Source: DATASD01 sp035478835
GTDB taxonomy: Bacteria; Patescibacteriota; Saccharimonadia; Saccharimonadales; UBA4665
Assembly: GCA_035478835.1 (NCBI GenBank)
Contig: DATIJH010000002.1
Span: 248,001 to 312,000 of the forward strand
DNA: 64,000 nucleotides
Direction of reading: 5' to 3'
The notes below the pieces were generated by a model, which made no database searches, was not told where the DNA came from, and worked only from the letters and a program-made list of their open reading frames with translations. How positions within the stretch are numbered: position 1 is the first letter of the stretch; each line of letters starts with the position of its first letter. Made by a program: the position numbers and the translations under genes. Shown one piece after another: positions 59,807 through 64,000 of this stretch.

Positions 59807-60943
59807 ATGAAACGTAAGTTGGCGGTAATTGCGGGATTGGTCGGATTGTTTTTTGCACTTTCGGGGGCTGCGATTGTGCATGCCCAAAATGTAGGCACGC
59901 GGGTTGACCCGAACCAGACGATCAACGGCTCATTTTACAGCTCCGGCCGCGAACTAATAATTCAGGGAACGATCAATGGCGATGTGTACTGCGTTGGCCA
60001 AAACGTGCTCATTACCGCGACCGTGCACGGCGACGTGCTTTGTACTGCGCAGCAGATCCTAATTAGCGGCCAGGTTGATGGCAACGTGCGCGTGGCAGCG
60101 GTGACGGCTACGCTGAACGGCACGGTCGGCCATAGCGCGTCGTTTTTTGGCCAGGCTATAACAGTCAACCCGTCGGCCACCATTGGACAAGACCTGACTC
60201 TTTCCGGCAGTGCCGCGCTGCTAAAGGGCAATGTTGGCCGTGATGTGATATCGGCGGCTAAAAATACGCAAATCGCCGGCGTGGTTGGCCGCAACCTCAA
60301 TATGATGGGAAACGAGCTGCACTTGCAACAACGCGCGCGGGTCGTTGGCGACCTTACATACCGCACACCCAAGCAGGCCGCAGTGGCTGCCGGGGCAGAG
60401 GTTAAGGGCCAGACGCATTACACGGCGGTGCCGCTTAAGCGTGCCAGTACCGCGTTGTTCGGCATATTCTCCATTACGGTATTTCCGATGCTGCTTGTTT
60501 TCGGACTGCTGATTGTAGCGCTGGCGCCGCAGGCTATGCACAAGCTAAGCGGTTATCCTACTGATCGTTTGTTCCGCACGCTGCTGGTCGGCATAGCATT
60601 TAACCTCGCATTGCCACTTGTGGTCGGGTTGCTGGTCTTTAGCGTAGTGGGGACGCTAGCAGCGATTTTTGTAGTGCTGGTTTGGGTGATGATGGCGCTT
60701 TTGAGCGGTGTAATTATGGCGTACTATATTGGGCGCCAAATCGTGTCGCACCTGTGGGCACGCCAGCAGAATGCGCTGATGATCATGCTGATTGGCTCGC
60801 TCGTGCTGCTTCTGCTATTTATCTTGCCGGAGGTGGGCATATTGGTGGCGTCGGTTGCATACGTGATCGGCTGCGGCTCGATTACGCGGGCAGCAATCCA
60901 GACACTCAAAAAGCGGCCGCCCAAGTATCGGGTTAAGTTTTAG
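59807..60943 (+). CDS. Bactofilin-like exported membrane protein
   Basis: 378 residues from ATG 59807 behind AAAGGGGATGG. Signal-like N-terminus (LAVIAGLVGLFFALSGAAIVHA), then a polymer-forming (bactofilin-like) beta-helix with repeats such as GTINGDVYCVGQNVLI, ATVHGDVLCTAQQ, SGQVDGNVRVAA; then four membrane helices (FPMLLVFGLLIVALAP, VVGLLVFSVVGTLAAIFVVL, MIMLIGSLVLLLLFIL and the last near residue 355). Probably a surface or wall scaffold. A frame extension to 59111 is antisense to rarA and rejected. Confidence 0.85.
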   Translation: MKRKLAVIAGLVGLFFALSGAAIVHAQNVGTRVDPNQTINGSFYSSGRELIIQGTINGDVYCVGQNVLITATVHGDVLCTAQQILISGQVDGNVRVAAVTATLNGTVGHSASFFGQAITVNPSATIGQDLTLSGSAALLKGNVGRDVISAAKNTQIAGVVGRNLNMMGNELHLQQRARVVGDLTYRTPKQAAVAAGAEVKGQTHYTAVPLKRASTALFGIFSITVFPMLLVFGLLIVALAPQAMHKLSGYPTDRLFRTLLVGIAFNLALPLVVGLLVFSVVGTLAAIFVVLVWVMMALLSGVIMAYYIGRQIVSHLWARQQNALMIMLIGSLVLLLLFILPEVGILVASVAYVIGCGSITRAAIQTLKKRPPKYRVKF

Positions 60944-60978
60944 GGTAGTTTTTTGGCCGGCTTGTCTAGCCGTCTTGC

Positions 60979-61995
60979 CTAACGGCGTGATTGCTTGCGG
61001 CCAAATGCTTGGCGCCGGCGATTGCGCTTGCGGCGATCGGTTTCGTCTTCGATTTCGTGGCCGACAATTTCTTCGAGCAGATCTTCGATGGTGGCGATGC
61101 CGATAATTTTGTCGTCGCGTTCAACCGGTATAAGGTGTACGCCGCCAACGATAAATTTGCGGAATAACGTATCGAGTGCCGTCATACTGCCAACGATTTG
61201 TGACGGATAGAGCGGCAAGTCGTCGGCGCGTAGCGCTTCTTCATCGAAGTTGATGTCTACCAGGTCTTTCATGAGCAGCACGCCAAAGCAGGTTGTACGC
61301 TGGCGGTTGAATACCGGAATGCGGCTCCAGCCGTTGGCTTTAATTTCGTCAATGCGGGCGCTGTTGAGTTTAGTGTCCGGCGTCAGCCAAAAAACGTCAT
61401 TTATATCGGTCATGATGTCGCGGACATGTTTTTCGCTGAGTTGCAGCGCGCCGCGGATGATTTCAACCTCATCGTCATCAAGCTCGCTGCCCGTGTTGCC
61501 GACGTGCTCGGCGATCATCATGCCCAGCTCGTGGCGGCTTTGCAGCTGCGATTGTTCCTCGCGGAAGAGTTTGTCGAGCAGCAATTGCAGCGGCTTGGAA
61601 ACCGGGTAGCTCAAGACGACCATCAAGCGCAGTACCATCACAAAACGAGAACAGAACGCCAATGCACGCCGCGCAAATACGGCCTGCGGGAAAATTTCGC
61701 CAAAGATCACGATTAACAGTGTGCTGGCGATGCCGGCAATCACGCCGTTAAATTTGCCCTCGAGCACAAGTGACGTTGCCGAAACGGCACCCACATTGGT
61801 AAGCAAAATGCCCGCCAAGGTTAAGTGTGTATTTTTGCGAAATGGGAGTACGCGCTTGGCGGCGGCGTTGCCGAGTTTGGCTTTGCGTCGTAAGTCGGCA
61901 AGATCAAGCGACATCAAAGCAACGTTCAAACCGGAGCAAATCGCCGAAAATCCAACAAGCAGCAAAACGATTACATAGGTAGCGAGGTCGGGCAT
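60979..61995 (-). CDS. CNNM/CorC-type membrane protein with CBS domains
   Basis: 338 residues. N-terminal DUF21 domain of about four helices (VIVLLLVGFSAICSGLNVAL, LAGILLTNVGAVSA, LLIVIFGEIFPQAV), then the linker ELDDDEVEIIRGALQLSEKHVRDIMT (split), and a CBS pair with TPDTKLNSARIDEI and GIATIEDLLEEIVGHEIEDE. The C-terminal CorC/HlyC domain is missing, as in short members. Mg2+ or related ion homeostasis is likely. Basic tail. Confidence 0.9.
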   Translation of the reverse strand: MPDLATYVIVLLLVGFSAICSGLNVALMSLDLADLRRKAKLGNAAAKRVLPFRKNTHLTLAGILLTNVGAVSATSLVLEGKFNGVIAGIASTLLIVIFGEIFPQAVFARRALAFCSRFVMVLRLMVVLSYPVSKPLQLLLDKLFREEQSQLQSRHELGMMIAEHVGNTGSELDDDEVEIIRGALQLSEKHVRDIMTDINDVFWLTPDTKLNSARIDEIKANGWSRIPVFNRQRTTCFGVLLMKDLVDINFDEEALRADDLPLYPSQIVGSMTALDTLFRKFIVGGVHLIPVERDDKIIGIATIEDLLEEIVGHEIEDETDRRKRNRRRQAFGRKQSRR

Positions 61996-62130
61996 CTAAA
62001 AAACGTGCCTCCTCGCGTGGTTATTGACAGGTAAAGGGTCTTCTGCGCTCACTTGCATAAAGCCCGTATTATAGCGGTAAAGCCTATATTTTGTAAAGCC
62101 CTACGCGCGAATTTGAGGCCACCGCAATTT

Positions 62131-62811
62131 TTAGTTTCCTGGGTTTTCGGGCATCATTACCGGATGGTCGCCCTCGAGCAATGTAGCGATGGGCGCAAAA
62201 TTTTCGCCATTCATTGTGCCTATCTGTGTGTGCTGTCGCCGTGAGAGCAGCTCGACGCGGCCGTTGTCTTCGTTTTGCACGAGCTCCATTTGGTAGGCGT
62301 AGTGGGTTGCGCCACTAGCGGCAGCAAATTCGAGTTGTTCGGGTGTTATATCCTGCTCAATGTGGCTGCCTTCGAGCGGATACGACCGTGGATCAATGCA
62401 GTCCGTGTCGACCTCTGCGCAAAGTCCTTCGCGTGTAATGACGCCGAGTGTCGGTAAATCGTAGACGTTTGTATATGCGGCCCTGTATTGGTCAACGGTA
62501 ATCTGTCCACTTTGTGCTCGAGCAGCAAGGTCCAAACATAGCGTATCAACGCCCCGGTCGGCAATTGCCATAAGTGCAAGCGTTTCTGCCGCACCACTGA
62601 GTACGAGTTGCCCTGCGGCATTTCGAGGACCATCGAGCGCTGCTGTAAGCTCATTAACTTCGTTTAGATCTTCCGCATGGTTGCTTGTATTGCCAAGTGC
62701 CGAAGCAACAAGAGTGCGGCTGATTCTTTGTACGCTTTCTTCGTTGCCGAGCAGCACGATTGAGTGTTCCGGTTCTAGCTCCGCGATGTATTCGTTAAAT
62801 TCTGTTGCCAT
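62131..62811 (-). CDS. Hypothetical protein, 226 residues
   Basis: An acidic soluble protein with no family recognised. CATAAT ends 7 nt before ATG 62811, consistent with a leaderless mRNA. Divergent from typA across 110 bp. Confidence 0.65.
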   Translation of the reverse strand: MATEFNEYIAELEPEHSIVLLGNEESVQRISRTLVASALGNTSNHAEDLNEVNELTAALDGPRNAAGQLVLSGAAETLALMAIADRGVDTLCLDLAARAQSGQITVDQYRAAYTNVYDLPTLGVITREGLCAEVDTDCIDPRSYPLEGSHIEQDITPEQLEFAAASGATHYAYQMELVQNEDNGRVELLSRRQHTQIGTMNGENFAPIATLLEGDHPVMMPENPGN

Positions 62812-62848
62812 TCGACGGATTATGCCACGCGTTTAATCAAATTACAAA

Positions 62849-62877
62849 TTGCTTATAAGTGGCAGTTATGCTATAAT
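62849..62877 (+). promoter_or_regulatory. typA promoter
   Basis: TTGCTT (62849-62854), a 17-bp spacer and TATAAT (62872-62877), giving a short leader that contains GAGGAG before ATG 62922. Confidence 0.75.
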
Positions 62878-62921
62878 ATAACCTAACTTTCAGCAAGGCG
62901 CGGTGAGGAGCGCTTATTTTT

Positions 62922-64000
62922 ATGACACAGACAGTACAAGACCCCAGTAAAATCCGCAATATTGCGATCATCGCCCACGTTGACCATGGCAAGACAACAC
63001 TTGTGGATGGTTTGTTAAAACAATCCAAAACCTTCCGCGACAACCAGGCCGAAATGGCCAAGACACTGCTTATGGACAGCGGCGCGCAGGAGCAGGAGCG
63101 CGGCATTACCATTACCGCCAAAGTGACCGCCGTGCAGCACAACGACTACCGTATTAATATTGTGGACACGCCCGGCCACGCCGACTTTTCCGGCGAAGTG
63201 GAGCGCACACTCAACCTGGCCGATGGTTGTCTTTTGATTGTCGACGCCCAGGAAGGCCCGATGCCGCAGACCAAGTTTGTGCTTACCAAAGCACTGGCAG
63301 CCGGCCTCAAGCCGATCGTGGTGATTAACAAAATCGACAAGCCAGGCGCCCGTATTCCAGAGGTCGAGGACGAACTCGCCGACCTGTTTTTGGAGCTCGC
63401 CGTAGACGAGAGCCAGCTGCACTACCCGGTGTACTACGCCGTGGGCCGCGCTGGCAAAGCCTGGAAAACGCCGCCAACGAACGCCGACGAAGATGGCAAT
63501 CTGGATGTCTTATTTGACGCAATTATCGCCGACGTCCCGGCACCGACAATTGAGCTCGACAAACCATTCCAAATGCTCGTAACCGCGCTGGCGTGGGACA
63601 ACTTTAAGGGCAAATACGCCATTGGCCGGATTACGCGCGGCCGCGTCAAGGCCGGCGACCAAGTCGCGCTTTGCAAAAAGGACGGCAGCGTCGGCAAAGC
63701 CAAAGTCGACCTTGTATTTATGAGTCACGGCCTTGCCAAGTTCGAAGTGAACGAAGGCGTCGCCGGCGACATCGTGCAACTGACCGGTGTTGCCGATGCG
63801 CAAATCGGCGAAACTATTACCGACGTCAATGCGCCCGACGCATTGCCCGTACTTGAGGTCGAAGCTCCGACCTTGCGCATTTACCTTGGTCCCAACACCT
63901 CACCGTTCAAAGGCACCGAAGGCGAATTCAACACCAGCCGCCAGATCGGCGAACGTCTGCAAAAAGAGCTCGAAACCAACGTCGGCCTGCGCGTCACCGA
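62922..64000 (+). CDS. typA: TypA/BipA translational GTPase, C-terminus cut by window edge
   Basis: 359 residues present; TypA is about 610, so the rest lies beyond base 64000. G1 AHVDHGKTT, switch I RGITI, G3 DTPGHADFSGEVER, G4 NKIDKPGARI; then domain II starting near residue 205. It binds the ribosome in an EF-G-like way and supports subunit assembly under stress. The track has no entry for it because no stop occurs before the edge; start ATG 62922 has GTGAGGAG upstream. Confidence 0.94.
   Translation, partial: MTQTVQDPSKIRNIAIIAHVDHGKTTLVDGLLKQSKTFRDNQAEMAKTLLMDSGAQEQERGITITAKVTAVQHNDYRINIVDTPGHADFSGEVERTLNLADGCLLIVDAQEGPMPQTKFVLTKALAAGLKPIVVINKIDKPGARIPEVEDELADLFLELAVDESQLHYPVYYAVGRAGKAWKTPPTNADEDGNLDVLFDAIIADVPAPTIELDKPFQMLVTALAWDNFKGKYAIGRITRGRVKAGDQVALCKKDGSVGKAKVDLVFMSHGLAKFEVNEGVAGDIVQLTGVADAQIGETITDVNAPDALPVLEVEAPTLRIYLGPNTSPFKGTEGEFNTSRQIGERLQKELETNVGLRVT

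Noticed and set aside
1..64000. CRISPR arrays, rRNA genes, IS transposases
   Set aside because: No regularly spaced repeats, rRNA-like segments or DDE/IS transposase genes were seen; only one intact tRNA.
1..64000. Alternative genetic code (TGA as Gly)
   Set aside because: TGA ends several recognised genes in ATGA overlaps, for example adaA at 12177-12179, so the standard bacterial code applies.

Overview
The window looks like a chromosomal segment of a Patescibacteria/CPR bacterium, most likely Candidatus Saccharibacteria (TM7). This is inferred from moderate GC, dense short genes, a PrgI/VirB4/VirD4-type conjugation cluster of the CPR kind, and standard TGA stops, which argues against code 25 lineages. 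No rRNA or taxonomic marker confirms it. A striking general trait is that about twenty genes have a TANNNT -10 box ending only 6-7 nt before the start codon and no Shine-Dalgarno sequence, the signature of leaderless mRNAs. Genes inside operons do use AGGAGG-type sites. LAYOUT. 1-19.5 kb, chromosomal: truncated DHA2 drug exporter with divergent MarR regulator, DUF885 protein, UvrA2-like ABC ATPase, secreted GH99/WbsX-like protein, LMW phosphatase-like protein, AdaA/AdaB alkylation-response pair, small oxidoreductase and VOC proteins, and a CHASE3/PAS histidine kinase with its response regulator. 19.5-54.9 kb, a genomic island stacked against the 3' end of a tRNA-Gln(CTG) gene (54846-54920, minus strand). 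Four partial copies of the tRNA 3' end (near 19546, 23743, 24662 and 27665) cut it into segments: one with a B12 radical SAM gene, one with a glycosyltransferase, one with a four-gene cassette of shared winged-helix-like domains plus a PLD-like domain, and a 27-kb integrative conjugative element (27.67-54.85 kb). The ICE carries, in order: PLD-like protein, XRE repressor, RadC-like protein, HigB / HigA-ImmA / beta-family / sce7726-family module, Tag glycosylase, T4SS (VirB2-like, VirB6-like, PrgI, VirB4 in two parts, CHAP hydrolase, VirD4-like), a 12-gene end-to-end oxidoreductase/VOC operon, a DUF5677 + PD-(D/E)XK-like pair, DUF3768 with a structured leader, a replication-relaxation protein and a large serine recombinase. 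The recombinase reading frame runs antisense through the tRNA. The same CCGTACTAGTAGTA-type operator lies at the XRE promoter (left end) and at the recombinase promoter (right end), so one repressor probably controls integration and excision. 54.9-64 kb, chromosomal: membrane protein, hypothetical protein, metK behind a SAM-family riboswitch, rarA, bactofilin-like membrane protein, CNNM/CBS membrane protein, and the 5' part of typA running off the right edge.
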